The notes beneath the pieces are model-generated. The model saw only the letters and a program-made list of their open reading frames with translations, was not told the origin of the DNA and did not search any database. The translations under genes were made by a program, and so were the position numbers. DNA of 64,000 nt from Sphingobacteriaceae bacterium (GTDB taxonomy: Bacteria > Bacteroidota > Bacteroidia > Sphingobacteriales > Sphingobacteriaceae), in NCBI GenBank assembly GCA_947458875.1, contig CANGZD010000004.1, forward strand, positions 62,001 to 126,000, in the 5' to 3' direction. Below, piece after piece: positions 19,452-29,810 of this stretch (the stretch's first letter is position 1; each line of letters begins with the position of its first letter).

Positions 19452-19877
19452 CTAAAAGTTACGAAGGCCCAGGTAGTGATTTTCCCGATCAGTCATCTGG
19501 GCTTTTGTTTTTTTATCCTTGTCGGTATAACCCAACAGGTGTAATACGCCATGAATCATCACCCGGTGTAATTCATCTTGTTCGTTCACTCCAAATTTTG
19601 CCGCATTTTCATTGATCCGATCTACGCTGATGAATATGTCTCCCAAAACTTTACCATTCTGTTCTCCATTATCAAATGTAATGATATCAGTATAGGTGTC
19701 GTGGTCAAGATAATTTTTGTTGATTTCGATTAAATAATCGTCGCTGCAAAAAATAAAATTGATTTCCTGGGTCTTAAAACCTTCGGCTATGACGCAATTA
19801 TTCACCCAATTACGCAATTTGGCCTTTTGCCGGGGCTTGAATAAGGTGTCTTCTGAAAAAAATAAAATAGCACTCAT
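19452..19877 (-). CDS. ybeY: Endoribonuclease YbeY (rRNA maturation)
   Basis: NYLDHDTYTDIITFDN, GDIFISVDRI, HRVMIHGVLHLLGYTDKD (HxxxHxxGYxxD). Confidence 0.95.
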   Translation of the reverse strand: MSAILFFSEDTLFKPRQKAKLRNWVNNCVIAEGFKTQEINFIFCSDDYLIEINKNYLDHDTYTDIITFDNGEQNGKVLGDIFISVDRINENAAKFGVNEQDELHRVMIHGVLHLLGYTDKDKKTKAQMTDRENHYLGLRNF

Positions 19878-19880
19878 GTT

Positions 19881-20303
19881 TTAAATTTTGAAATGCAGTT
19901 CTAACTGATTACCCCGATCGTTAAAAATACATTGATCTGCTAATTTACGAATGATATAAACACCCCTCCCTACTTCTTTTTCTCGATTTTCTACCAGTGT
20001 GGGGTCTTCAAGTGCCTGATAATCAAAGCCAAGCCCTTCATCACTAATACTGAACACCATTCTTTTTTTATCCCAAACTTCCAGGTTGATATAAACTTTT
20101 AGTGTAGGAGATAATTGATTGCCATGAACGATCGCATTGATACAGGCTTCGTTCAGGCAGATCAACACGTTTGCATACACCTCTTCTTGTAAGGAATATT
20201 TAATTCGAATTTCTTCTATGAAACTTTCCAGCTGATTAAGGCTCTCCAGGCTGGATGCCAGCTGAAGGGTATAGGTGTCTGCCTTGTTAATTGGATTACC
20301 CAC
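19881..20303 (-). CDS. RsbW-like anti-sigma/ATP-binding (HATPase_c_2) protein
   Basis: LICLNEACINAIVHGN, FSISDEGLGFDYQAL, EVGRGVYIIRKLAD. Confidence 0.87.
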   Translation of the reverse strand: MGNPINKADTYTLQLASSLESLNQLESFIEEIRIKYSLQEEVYANVLICLNEACINAIVHGNQLSPTLKVYINLEVWDKKRMVFSISDEGLGFDYQALEDPTLVENREKEVGRGVYIIRKLADQCIFNDRGNQLELHFKI

Positions 20304-20402
20304 TTTTGCGATTCGATTTAATTTACAGCCATTCCAATTTTATACATTAAAACGGACAAATGCTAAAAAAATTCTTAAAAGAGCTTATTTTTGTGATTCT
20401 TT

Positions 20403-20476
20403 CGGGATGTAGCGTAGCCCGGTATCGCGCCAGCATGGGGTGCTGGAGGTCGTCGGTTCAAATCCGGCCATCCCGA
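20403..20476 (+). tRNA. tRNA-Pro (anticodon GGG)
   Basis: 7-bp acceptor CGGGATG/CATCCCG, anticodon stem CCAGC/GCTGG with loop ATGGGGT, T arm GTCGG-TTCAAAT-CCGGC; CCA not encoded. Confidence 0.93.
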
Positions 20477-20603
20477 CTTACTAAAACCCTCATATCTTTC
20501 TGCATGTTTTGATAATCAGGTTCTTTCATAAGAAAATACGGATCAGCGAAGCTAATCCGGCCATCCCGACTAACAAAAACCCTGATATCCTTCTATATTT
20601 TAT
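20461..20603 (+). repeat. Imperfect direct repeat of tRNA-Pro 3' end plus downstream flank (copies about 20461..20510 and 20554..20603)
   Basis: aatccggccatcccgac identical in both copies, followed by related ttactaaaaccctcatatctttct / taacaaaaaccctgatatccttct. Confidence 0.75.
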
Positions 20604-20640
20604 CTTCTACTGTTTTGCTAATCAGTAATTATTGAGCATA

Positions 20641-20674
20641 AAAAAACCCCGCACCGAGATGGGCGGGGTTTTTT
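20641..20674. terminator. Bidirectional rho-independent terminator
   Basis: aaaaaaccccgc...gcggggtttttt. Confidence 0.85.
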
Positions 20675-20690
20675 GCTTAAATCCTTCGTA

Positions 20691-23195
20691 TTATTTTGGA
20701 TCTAAAATGTTATTGATTCGAACCAAAGCATCATCCAGGTGTGCCGAAACTACCGGGTTGCTGAATTTTGCTTTGCTGGCACGAATTTCCGCGGCTAAGT
20801 TTTTCAACTCTCTTCTGGCCAGCGGGCGAATATCGGATTGAGAAACATCAATTGCAGTAGCTCCTGAGAATGCTGCAAATTCTGCAGGCACTCCAGCGGG
20901 AGTTTGCTGTTCTTGTGTCATTAAATATTCTAAGCGCTCAATATGGGCACGCTGCAGATTTCTGCGATAAGTGTCGATGTTGCCACCAGTCTTCAATTCT
21001 GACCAGATACCCTGATGGATATCACCGAAAAGATCGCTCATGCTGTATGCATTCGCACCGTTTTTAGCGCTATTATCGATTACTCTTGCCAGGCGACCAA
21101 AATCAAGGATGGTGCTCAAAACATTCACCTGAGCACGACGAACACGGTCTACTATACCCGCATTGTCGAATTTGCTCAGTACGGCTTGATCTAACATCCA
21201 GGTAGGTGTTTTAAAGGCTTGCTCATTAATGAAGCGCATCGCCTCTTGTTGTTTCGTTCTGGCAACATGGGTGTAAACCGCTCCTTTTTGCTCGTAGGTT
21301 TTATCGTTTTCATAGATACCACCAATGTTCGACTTAACGTGTCCCATGTAGCGGTTCCATTGTGATAACACCTCACCATAAAGTTCTCTTAAATTATCGT
21401 ATGGTTTTCCTTCTTCGTAAGTCCATTTTTCGATATTCGGAAGGATGCGTTTCAAGTTGGCAATACCGTAGGTAGAAGCTTTAACAGCATCGTTACCCAA
21501 ATCTTCAGATTGTGCTCTTGGATCGATTGGATTACCGGTTTGTTGTCCATAGAAATAGCGTGGATCACCAGCTTTTTCAACAGTCCATTTGTTTAAGATT
21601 TTAGCATCTTCATCAGCACTTTTGCTGTCAAACCAGGTATAGCCCCATTTAATAGCCCATTTGTCGTATTCGCCAATTCCAGGGTACAATACCACGTCTC
21701 CGTCACCCGGCTGGGCAATGTAGTTGAAACGAGCATAGTCCATGATAGATGGAGCGGTTCCACCCATTCTTTTGGTAAAGGATGGAGAGCGCAGTGAATC
21801 TACCGGATAAGCTACACTTGAACCAAAGTTATGTGGCAAGCCAAGGGTGTGTCCCACTTCGTGTGAGGAAACAAAGCGGATCAACTTACCCATGATTTCA
21901 TCCTTGAATTTAGGAGAACGGGCTTCCGGATTAATTGCAGCGGTTTGTATGAAGAACCAGTTACGAACCAGGTTCATCACATTGTGATACCAACCGATAT
22001 CTGATTCCATGATCTCACCTGATCTTGGATCGGCAATATGCGGACCGTATGCATTAGGAATGTTAGATGCGAAATAACGAATAACCGAGTAACGGGCGTC
22101 TTCCGGGCTCCAATCCGGATCGTTAGGGGGATCTAAACAAACAATCGCATTTTTAAAGCCGGCAGCCTCAAAAGCAACATTCCAGTCGTTTACTCCCTCT
22201 CTTAAGTGCTCACGCCATTTTTGTGGAGTGGCTGGGTCAAGGTAGTATACAATTTGTTTAACCGGCTCAACCAATTCGCCTCTTAAATAAGCGGCTTTAT
22301 CTTTTGGTTCCAGTCTCCAACGACGAGCATAACGGGTTACGGTTGCTTTTTGTGCGTCGATACCGTAGTCGGTTTGTGCCTGAGAGAAAAATCCAACCCG
22401 GTCGTCAGATAAACGCGGTTTCATAGGAACTTTAGGCAATAACAACATAGAGTTACTGATTTCCACCGTAACAGAACCTAAACTTCTGTCACCCGGAGGC
22501 TCTGCAGCACGATAAGTTTTAGAAGTACGAACTTCCACATTGATTGGGAAGCTTTTAACGGTATCGATATAAGAACGAGTCTCATCTAAAGCAGAAATTT
22601 TGTACTGGGTGCGCACATTGCTTGGCAAACCAAGTGATAGCACATCTTTAGTGAATAACTCGGTTACATCAATTACAACCGAATTCGAATCCTTATTAAT
22701 CGCTTTGATCTCAAAGGCGCTTAAAATAGCATCCAAATTGGAGTTTTTTACCGACTGGTACATATCGGTACCCTGTAAAGCGATGTTACGATAAGAAGGA
22801 ATTCGTATGAACACCTGCTTGTCTTTTCTTTGCCATTTCCAGATTTGTTCGTTTAACTCCTCACCGCCATAGGTACCATCTACCGGAGGGGTTTTGGTGT
22901 AGCGGGTTACCACCAGCATTTCTCTTCCAAAAAGAGAATCCGGAATCTCATAAAAATATTTACCATCTAACTGGTGTACTTTAAATAAACCCTTATCTGT
23001 TTTCGCCTTTTCGGTGATCACATCTTTGTAAGGTTTCATTCCGGGCTTTGCTGCGGCCGGAGCAACTGGAGCCGGAGGTGCAGCTGGCGCAGGCGGGGTC
23101 TTACCCTTTTTCTGAGCAAATGCAGCACCAGCCGAACAAAATACCATCAGGGATACCAACATTAAGTTCCCTGTTTTTTGAAAAATTTTCTTCAT
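20691..23195 (-). CDS. Secreted zinc-dependent metalloprotease (DUF5117/DUF5118-type)
   Basis: HEVGHTLGLPHNFGSS, PSIMDYARFNYIAQPGD; signal peptide then Pro/Ala-rich linker; start placed at MKKIFQKTG. Confidence 0.88.
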   Translation of the reverse strand: MKKIFQKTGNLMLVSLMVFCSAGAAFAQKKGKTPPAPAAPPAPVAPAAAKPGMKPYKDVITEKAKTDKGLFKVHQLDGKYFYEIPDSLFGREMLVVTRYTKTPPVDGTYGGEELNEQIWKWQRKDKQVFIRIPSYRNIALQGTDMYQSVKNSNLDAILSAFEIKAINKDSNSVVIDVTELFTKDVLSLGLPSNVRTQYKISALDETRSYIDTVKSFPINVEVRTSKTYRAAEPPGDRSLGSVTVEISNSMLLLPKVPMKPRLSDDRVGFFSQAQTDYGIDAQKATVTRYARRWRLEPKDKAAYLRGELVEPVKQIVYYLDPATPQKWREHLREGVNDWNVAFEAAGFKNAIVCLDPPNDPDWSPEDARYSVIRYFASNIPNAYGPHIADPRSGEIMESDIGWYHNVMNLVRNWFFIQTAAINPEARSPKFKDEIMGKLIRFVSSHEVGHTLGLPHNFGSSVAYPVDSLRSPSFTKRMGGTAPSIMDYARFNYIAQPGDGDVVLYPGIGEYDKWAIKWGYTWFDSKSADEDAKILNKWTVEKAGDPRYFYGQQTGNPIDPRAQSEDLGNDAVKASTYGIANLKRILPNIEKWTYEEGKPYDNLRELYGEVLSQWNRYMGHVKSNIGGIYENDKTYEQKGAVYTHVARTKQQEAMRFINEQAFKTPTWMLDQAVLSKFDNAGIVDRVRRAQVNVLSTILDFGRLARVIDNSAKNGANAYSMSDLFGDIHQGIWSELKTGGNIDTYRRNLQRAHIERLEYLMTQEQQTPAGVPAEFAAFSGATAIDVSQSDIRPLARRELKNLAAEIRASKAKFSNPVVSAHLDDALVRINNILDPK

Positions 23196-23286
23196 GAATT
23201 TTTGTTTTGGTTGTTTTAACAAATATAATTTTTGCGTGTTTTAATATACCACTTTAACAGTAAAGTTACAGTGCTCAATTTACCGA

Positions 23287-26253
23287 TTATTTGGTTTCAC
23301 CCGGTTCTTCGGGCTCACTTTCGGCTTCTGGTTCAAAACTTAGCTGACCTCTTCCAGGGCTGCTAATGGTAAGTGTTTGTGTAAACCGCTCACCGGAAGC
23401 GTTGATCAATTCAACTACATATTTGCCGGCTTGCAAGTAAGCCTTTTTGTTGGCAGCGGTGGTTACACTTCCCCTTTTCGCTTTACCCCATTCTTCCTGA
23501 TAGGGTTTTAAGGCATTTTCGGCAACACTTAAATCGTAATTGATATAATGAATACCCCGTTCGTGTTTGATTTCTTCGCTTTTTAGCTCTAAGCCACTCT
23601 CAGTTTTAATCTTTATGCTGAGTTTTCCAGCACTTGCATTGTAAACGGGTATTTGTAATTGTGGTTCAAAAACATTTTCTCCGAATTTACGTCCCCAAGA
23701 AGCACTGTACGAAACACTTGGTAGTTCAAATAGATAGCTCGTTTTTTTCAGCATTTCAGCATTCAATTGCTGTAGCTCTTTCACACTGGCAATGTAGAGT
23801 GATCGGCCATGTGTAGCTACTACTAACTCTTGTTCGCGGGTTTGCACCACCAGGTCGTGAACAGCGACCGCCGGTAAATTGCTACCCAGGCGCATAAAAC
23901 TTTCTCCGCGATCGATCGAGGCGTACAACCCGTGATCTGTTCCAACGTAAATCAAGTCTTTGTTTTTGGGATCTTCTTTGATTACATTAACTGGTTCAAG
24001 TGGCAGGTTTTTACCAATTCGGGTCCAATTTTGACCATAATCATTTGATCGGTAAACATAGGCATTGAAATCATCGTTGCGGTAACCATTCAAGGATGCA
24101 TACACTGTTCCCTCTTCAAATGCAGAAGGATAAACCTGCGAAACCCACAGGTCTTGTGGTAATTTATCGGAAATGCGAGTCCAGTTATATCCGCCGTCTT
24201 TACTTACATGAATCAATCCATCGTCAGAACCCACATAAATCAATCCGAACTTAAGCGGAGATTCTTCTATAGTGGTCAAAGTTCCATAAGCTACGTCGCC
24301 CGGTTTGCCACCTTTGGTCAAATCGCCCGAAAGGGTAATGAAATCGGTCGCCTTGTTCATGGATCGATGAAATTTGTTAGAACCGAAATAAACCACATCT
24401 TGATTATGGCGTGAAAGATGTACTGGCGATTCCCAGTTCCATCTCAGCGGTCTTTCTCCTAATTCGTGTTTAGGTTGGAAGGGTAAACGCTCTTTGGTTT
24501 GCTGGTTTATCCGATTGTAAAAGCCATATTGAGAGCCGGTGTACACCAAATTATTATCACGGGTATCAATGGCCACCTGCATGCCATCTCCTCCATTTAA
24601 CATTTTATAAGGATATTCACCACCATCATACCAGCCGTAACCTGCTTTATAGGTTGATGGGCCCACCCAAACGCCATTATCTTGTAATCCACCATAAACA
24701 CGGTAAGGTTTTGCCATGTCAATGTTCACCGAGTAGAATTGTCCAACGGCCGGCGTATTGGCTTTGAACCATGTTTTCCCATCGTCGTAAGAAATATTAA
24801 TCCCGCCATCGTTACCATTAATCAGATGACCCTCTTTTTTGGGATTCTCCCATAGGGCATGGTGATCTGAATGCACATTTTCCCCATCAATAGATTGAAA
24901 GGTTTTTCCTCCATCTGCCGATTTCCAAATAGGAACCCCCATGATATATACCTTATCAGGGTTGTTCGGTGAAACCGTAATCTGACCAAAATAATATCCG
25001 TAAGTATTATACAAACCTCTCAGGTCCATGGTGTTTACTTTTGTCCAGGTTTTACCCGCATCCTCACTACGGTAAACCTCCGCTTCAATAATTGGTGTGC
25101 CAAACATTAAAGCGTTCGCATCTTCCAGGTATTCCACTAAGGCTATTGGTTTTAATAGGTCGGATTTAACAGCAGCCTTAACCGCTTGAGCAGTATGCTT
25201 TGAGGGGAATCTGTTTTCTTTCAGAAACGCATTCAGCTTATCATCGTCTAAAGCCAAGAACGCTTCTTTTTGAATATTTCTGAAAGTCTCTTTGCTATAA
25301 TCGTCTTTTTTCTCAGTTTTTTCTTCCGTTCTTGTACCTTGGTTATCTAATACTGCATAAATCATATTGGGCGATTTTGGGTAAATGGCCAAACCGATAC
25401 GACCAACCCCCTCACCTTCCGGAAAACCACTACTACCGCCACTAATCAGCGTCCAAGAGTCGCCTCCATCCGTACTTTTATAAATACCAGATGTTTTTCC
25501 GCTTTCTACAAAATTCCAGGCTCGGCGCTGGCGATGCCACATGGAGGTATAAAGCACCTCCGGATTGGTGGGATCGATTACCAAGTCAATGGCACCGGTG
25601 TTTTCATCAATTGAAAGTGTCAGTTTCCAGCTTTTACCGCCATCGGTACTTTTGTAAACACCTCTTTCTTTATTTGAAGAATACAGATGTCCTAAAACTG
25701 CAACATAAACTGTATTGCTGTTTTTAGGATGAAGAATTACTCTTCCGATATGGTGTGACTCGGGCAGGCCCATGTTCTCCCAGCTCTTTCCACCGTCGGT
25801 ACTTTTGTAAATGCCGGTTCCAGAATAGGAGGAACGGCTGGAATTATTTTCCCCGGTTCCCACCCAAATGGTTGTTTTTTTATTCTCGGGAGTCCAGTCA
25901 GACCAATCTACTGCAATATCACCAATGGTCATCGATTCTTGTTGATCGAACAAGGGTTGGAATGAGATACCGTTGTTTTCTGTGATCCATAATCCGCCAG
26001 AAGCGTAAGCCACATAAAAATTGGTAGGGTCGTTAGGATTCACATCAATATCCACCACCCTGCCACTCATAATGGTGGGTCCCACCGATCTGAATTTAAT
26101 TTGATTTAATAAACTGTTTTTCTCTAGCTCTTGCCTTTGCTTAAAGCTCTCTAATCGGAGCTGGGCTGGCGTGTAGGTGGTTTTGCTTTTTTGTGCATAA
26201 AGGTTTACTGTCAATCCGATGGCAGCAACCCAAACGAAAACGAAATTTCTCAT
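23287..26253 (-). CDS. Sortilin/VPS10-type BNR-repeat (glycosyl hydrolase-like) beta-propeller protein
   Basis: Repeated BNR motifs (YKSTDGGKSWENMG, YKSTDGGDSWTLI, YRSEDAGKTWTKV, HVSKDGGYNWTRI); signal peptide. Confidence 0.85.
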   Translation of the reverse strand: MRNFVFVWVAAIGLTVNLYAQKSKTTYTPAQLRLESFKQRQELEKNSLLNQIKFRSVGPTIMSGRVVDIDVNPNDPTNFYVAYASGGLWITENNGISFQPLFDQQESMTIGDIAVDWSDWTPENKKTTIWVGTGENNSSRSSYSGTGIYKSTDGGKSWENMGLPESHHIGRVILHPKNSNTVYVAVLGHLYSSNKERGVYKSTDGGKSWKLTLSIDENTGAIDLVIDPTNPEVLYTSMWHRQRRAWNFVESGKTSGIYKSTDGGDSWTLISGGSSGFPEGEGVGRIGLAIYPKSPNMIYAVLDNQGTRTEEKTEKKDDYSKETFRNIQKEAFLALDDDKLNAFLKENRFPSKHTAQAVKAAVKSDLLKPIALVEYLEDANALMFGTPIIEAEVYRSEDAGKTWTKVNTMDLRGLYNTYGYYFGQITVSPNNPDKVYIMGVPIWKSADGGKTFQSIDGENVHSDHHALWENPKKEGHLINGNDGGINISYDDGKTWFKANTPAVGQFYSVNIDMAKPYRVYGGLQDNGVWVGPSTYKAGYGWYDGGEYPYKMLNGGDGMQVAIDTRDNNLVYTGSQYGFYNRINQQTKERLPFQPKHELGERPLRWNWESPVHLSRHNQDVVYFGSNKFHRSMNKATDFITLSGDLTKGGKPGDVAYGTLTTIEESPLKFGLIYVGSDDGLIHVSKDGGYNWTRISDKLPQDLWVSQVYPSAFEEGTVYASLNGYRNDDFNAYVYRSNDYGQNWTRIGKNLPLEPVNVIKEDPKNKDLIYVGTDHGLYASIDRGESFMRLGSNLPAVAVHDLVVQTREQELVVATHGRSLYIASVKELQQLNAEMLKKTSYLFELPSVSYSASWGRKFGENVFEPQLQIPVYNASAGKLSIKIKTESGLELKSEEIKHERGIHYINYDLSVAENALKPYQEEWGKAKRGSVTTAANKKAYLQAGKYVVELINASGERFTQTLTISSPGRGQLSFEPEAESEPEEPGETK

Positions 26254-26295
26254 TAATGATTTGGTTGTAAAGTAAATATAGCTTTTGTGCTACAA

Positions 26296-27549
26296 TTAGA
26301 TCCTTCTTTTGAGTGTAAAAAGAATTTTTTTGGTTCTATCGCTGTTTTTAGGAAGAATACTCAACAAATAACTGCGTTCATTCCCCGATTTGAACAAATT
26401 GTCGATCTCATTCATACTAAACTCAGCGACAGGCTTAAAGTTAATGCTGATGATCTCATCACCCGCTACCAGGCCTTCCTGTTCTGCCGGAGAGTCTTCT
26501 GCCACTCTGCTTATGATCACTCTTTTATAATCCGGACCGGCACTTACCAGTTCTAACCCACTCATATCATGCTCAAATTTCTCTTTATAAAACCCCGAAG
26601 GTTTCACATACATACTATTTCGGCTATAGTCGAATACAACCTTAAATCTTTTCAAGAGCTGATTTCCCAAATTACCATTGCGTTCAACGAGGGTAATTTT
26701 GGCTGCCAAATCCTGGTAATTGGGGAATGCGCTAATAACCTTCTCTAATTTATACTTGCCCATATTCAATGATTGAATCCGACCCAGATAACCTTCTATG
26801 GGTCCACCTAAACCCACCCCCAGATTACTTGCAATATTTTCATCAGGTATTTGAAAGGGCTTGCCGTTTTCATTTTCCAGAGAAAGCGGATGCCCGGCGC
26901 CAGTGTCAATGATGAGTTTTACCCGCTTTTGACTGCCATTGCTCAATACCAGGTTGGTTTCAAGATAGGGCTTGCGCTGTTCAATGCTGATGGGAATTTT
27001 TTGCCCCTTACGGGGGATGAACTCCTCAGAAAACGGATATATGGTTAAATGTTGATCAACATAGTTGATGCGTACAATAAAACTGTTAAAAAACTCATAG
27101 CCCAGTAAACCATGAATGGACATACCGGCATATTCAGATAAGTTAAAAGCATCTTTTTTGAGGATGGCTGCAGGAATGTAATTTCCAAGAGCCTTGCCTA
27201 AACTTAGGTTTAGGGGTGGAGAAATAAATGCATCCAGATCGGTATTATTGCCCAAGCCTGTGATCTTAATATTTCTTAGATTTTCTAACTTCAGTTGTTC
27301 AGATAACTCGAAATCAGTCACCAACAAGACCCCCACCCCGGAGTCGAGCACAAAATTATAGGGCCCAGATTCGTTAATGTAAACAGGAACAATGATCAGG
27401 TTTTTGATCAGTTTGAACGGAATGATTTCTCTTTTTTGTTTTTCGGGTAAGAGAAAAGCTTGGGCATTTGAATTTTTAGATTGGAAGAGCAGCACCATAC
27501 CCAATCCAATAATAATTACGATCCGACATAGGTAAGGAACCCTGAACAT
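26296..27549 (-). CDS. Retropepsin-like aspartyl protease with C-terminal PDZ domain
   Basis: FVLDSGVGVLLVT and LIIDTGAGHPLSL; VAEDSPAEQEGLVAGDEIISIN PDZ; start codon uncertain. Confidence 0.82.
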   Translation of the reverse strand: MFRVPYLCRIVIIIGLGMVLLFQSKNSNAQAFLLPEKQKREIIPFKLIKNLIIVPVYINESGPYNFVLDSGVGVLLVTDFELSEQLKLENLRNIKITGLGNNTDLDAFISPPLNLSLGKALGNYIPAAILKKDAFNLSEYAGMSIHGLLGYEFFNSFIVRINYVDQHLTIYPFSEEFIPRKGQKIPISIEQRKPYLETNLVLSNGSQKRVKLIIDTGAGHPLSLENENGKPFQIPDENIASNLGVGLGGPIEGYLGRIQSLNMGKYKLEKVISAFPNYQDLAAKITLVERNGNLGNQLLKRFKVVFDYSRNSMYVKPSGFYKEKFEHDMSGLELVSAGPDYKRVIISRVAEDSPAEQEGLVAGDEIISINFKPVAEFSMNEIDNLFKSGNERSYLLSILPKNSDRTKKILFTLKRRI

Positions 27550-27775
27550 ACAGTATAATTTACAATAATTATGCAAAACTTAAACCAGGGTTCCCTGAAT
27601 AAAATTGAGATTTTTAAAAAGGCTAACCACGGGAAGATCCTTATTGTGAACCACATCCAAAGAAAAAGCACTAAACCTTAAAGGGAATATTTTATGATAT
27701 TTTTCATTTTTGACGAAGGTAATTTAATGAAAACATCAAAATGACTAAATTCGAACGTTAACAAATGAAATACCT

Positions 27776-29446
27776 ATGACCACGCAAACGATGGATCTTA
27801 CTAAACGAAACACGCCCACCGGAAATAAATTAAATTGTAAAGGCTGGGTGCAGGAAGCGGCACTTCGAATGTTGCTCAATAACCTGGATCCGGAGGTAGC
27901 CGAACGCCCCGAAGATCTCATCGTTTATGGCGGAAGGGGAAAGGCTGCTCGAAATGCGGAGTCGCTGGAACTGATCGTTAAGGCATTAAAAGATTTAGAA
28001 GAAGATGAAACCCTGTTGATCCAGTCGGGTAAACCCGTGGGTATTTTACCCACTCACAAAGATGCCCCAAGAGTATTGATCTCCAATTCACAATTGGTTC
28101 CCAAGTGGGCCACTCAACAGCATTTTGACGATTTAGAAGATAAGGGCCTCATGATGTATGGCCAAATGACAGCCGGCTCCTGGATCTATATTGGTTCACA
28201 AGGCATTGTGCAGGGTACCTTTGAAACCTTTGCCGAAGTAGCCCGCCAGCATTTTGGCGGCAGTCTGAAACACACCCTCTCGGTAACAGCCGGTTTGGGT
28301 GGTATGGGTGGAGCCCAGCCCCTGGCCATTACCATGAATGAGGGCGTTTGTCTGGCGGCCGAAGTGGAAGAGTGGCGTATTCGCAAAAGATTGGAAACTC
28401 GTTACATCGATGAAATATGTTTTGATATTGATGAAGCCATCGACCGGGCGCAGAAATACAAAGAAGAAGGAAAGGCACTTTCCATTGGAGTAGTAGCTAA
28501 TGCTGTTGAATTATTAAGTCGATTAATTGAACGTAATATCACGGTAGATGTATTGACCGATCAAACCTCTGCCCATGACCCCTTAATCGGTTATTTCCCG
28601 GAAGGATTATCTGTAGAAGCAGCAAGGGTATTACGGGAAGAAAACCCCGAAGAATACACCCGCAGATCCTACGCCACCATGGCCAAACACATTGAACTAA
28701 TGCTGGAAATGCAAAAAAGAGGTGCGATCACCTTCGATTATGGTAATAATTTAAGGGGAAGAGCTTTAGAAGCGGGGGTTACCCATGCTTTTGATTTCCC
28801 CGGTTTTGTACCCGCCTACATTCGTCCTTTGTTTTGCGAGGGGAAAGGTCCTTTCCGATGGGCAGCACTAAGTGGCGATCCGGAAGATATTGCGGTTACC
28901 GATCAACTGATTTTAGAATTGTTTCCTGAAAACGAGGGCTTGCGCCGGTGGATCACCATGGCAGAGGATCGCATCGCTTTCCAGGGATTACCAGCCCGAA
29001 TTTGTTGGTTGGGGCAGGGTGAACGTGAAAAAGCCGGATTAGCCTTTAATAAACTGGTGGCCGAAGGCAAGGTAAAAGCACCCATCGTCATCGGTCGCGA
29101 CCATTTGGATACCGGTTCAGTGGCTTCACCCAATCGAGAAACCGAAGCCATGAAAGACGGTTCTGATGCGGTGGCCGATTGGCCCATTCTCAACGCTCTC
29201 GTCAACACCGCCGGAGGTGCCAGCTGGGTTTCATTACATCATGGTGGTGGCGTGGGAATTGGTTATTCCATTCATGCAGGCATGGTGATCGTAGCCGATG
29301 GTACTGCTGACGCAGAAACTAGAATTAAACGGGTATTGCATAATGATCCGGCCATGGGGGTGATTAGACATATGGATGCGGGCTACGACATTGCACAGGA
29401 TACCGCCCGAAAGCACAAGTTGGACCTCAAAGAAAGACTTCGATGA
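27776..29446 (+). CDS. hutU: Urocanate hydratase
   Basis: [71 protein letters not shown]. Confidence 0.98.
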   Translation: MTTQTMDLTKRNTPTGNKLNCKGWVQEAALRMLLNNLDPEVAERPEDLIVYGGRGKAARNAESLELIVKALKDLEEDETLLIQSGKPVGILPTHKDAPRVLISNSQLVPKWATQQHFDDLEDKGLMMYGQMTAGSWIYIGSQGIVQGTFETFAEVARQHFGGSLKHTLSVTAGLGGMGGAQPLAITMNEGVCLAAEVEEWRIRKRLETRYIDEICFDIDEAIDRAQKYKEEGKALSIGVVANAVELLSRLIERNITVDVLTDQTSAHDPLIGYFPEGLSVEAARVLREENPEEYTRRSYATMAKHIELMLEMQKRGAITFDYGNNLRGRALEAGVTHAFDFPGFVPAYIRPLFCEGKGPFRWAALSGDPEDIAVTDQLILELFPENEGLRRWITMAEDRIAFQGLPARICWLGQGEREKAGLAFNKLVAEGKVKAPIVIGRDHLDTGSVASPNRETEAMKDGSDAVADWPILNALVNTAGGASWVSLHHGGGVGIGYSIHAGMVIVADGTADAETRIKRVLHNDPAMGVIRHMDAGYDIAQDTARKHKLDLKERLR

Positions 29447-29781
29447 AGCCAGCTGAAATCAATCAAAAATTCACCGCCTTACAAAACCGCCTAGCAGCGG
29501 ATTTTGATTCCGAAAAACCAGACCTCAAGGTCATCCTGTTCTTAATTGGGGTGCAGGAATTGGGGCTTGGTCCTCAAAAATTCAGCAAACGTCAAAAAGA
29601 AGAGCTGATGCATATAGCCACTTGTCGTTTATTTAGCGAAATGGGCTTTTATGAGTTAGAGGGTTTGGATCAGGATGGTTGGCCGCATTGGAAATTGATA
29701 AAACCCATTCCTGCTTATACCTTGTTAGAACAAGAAATGATCATTAAATCTCTTATTGTCAGCTATTTCGAAGCACTGTAA
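29443..29781 (+). CDS. Uncharacterised 112-aa protein in hut gene cluster
   Basis: ATGA overlap with hut[56 protein letters not shown]; no family recognised. Confidence 0.75.
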   Translation: MKPAEINQKFTALQNRLAADFDSEKPDLKVILFLIGVQELGLGPQKFSKRQKEELMHIATCRLFSEMGFYELEGLDQDGWPHWKLIKPIPAYTLLEQEMIIKSLIVSYFEAL

Positions 29782-29810
29782 TTGTTTATATTCGATAAAA
29801 ATCAAATCAA

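Noticed and set aside
23287-26253. Recurring YKSTDGG-coding segments as a DNA repeat
   Set aside because: Diverged BNR propeller blades; protein-level repetition only.
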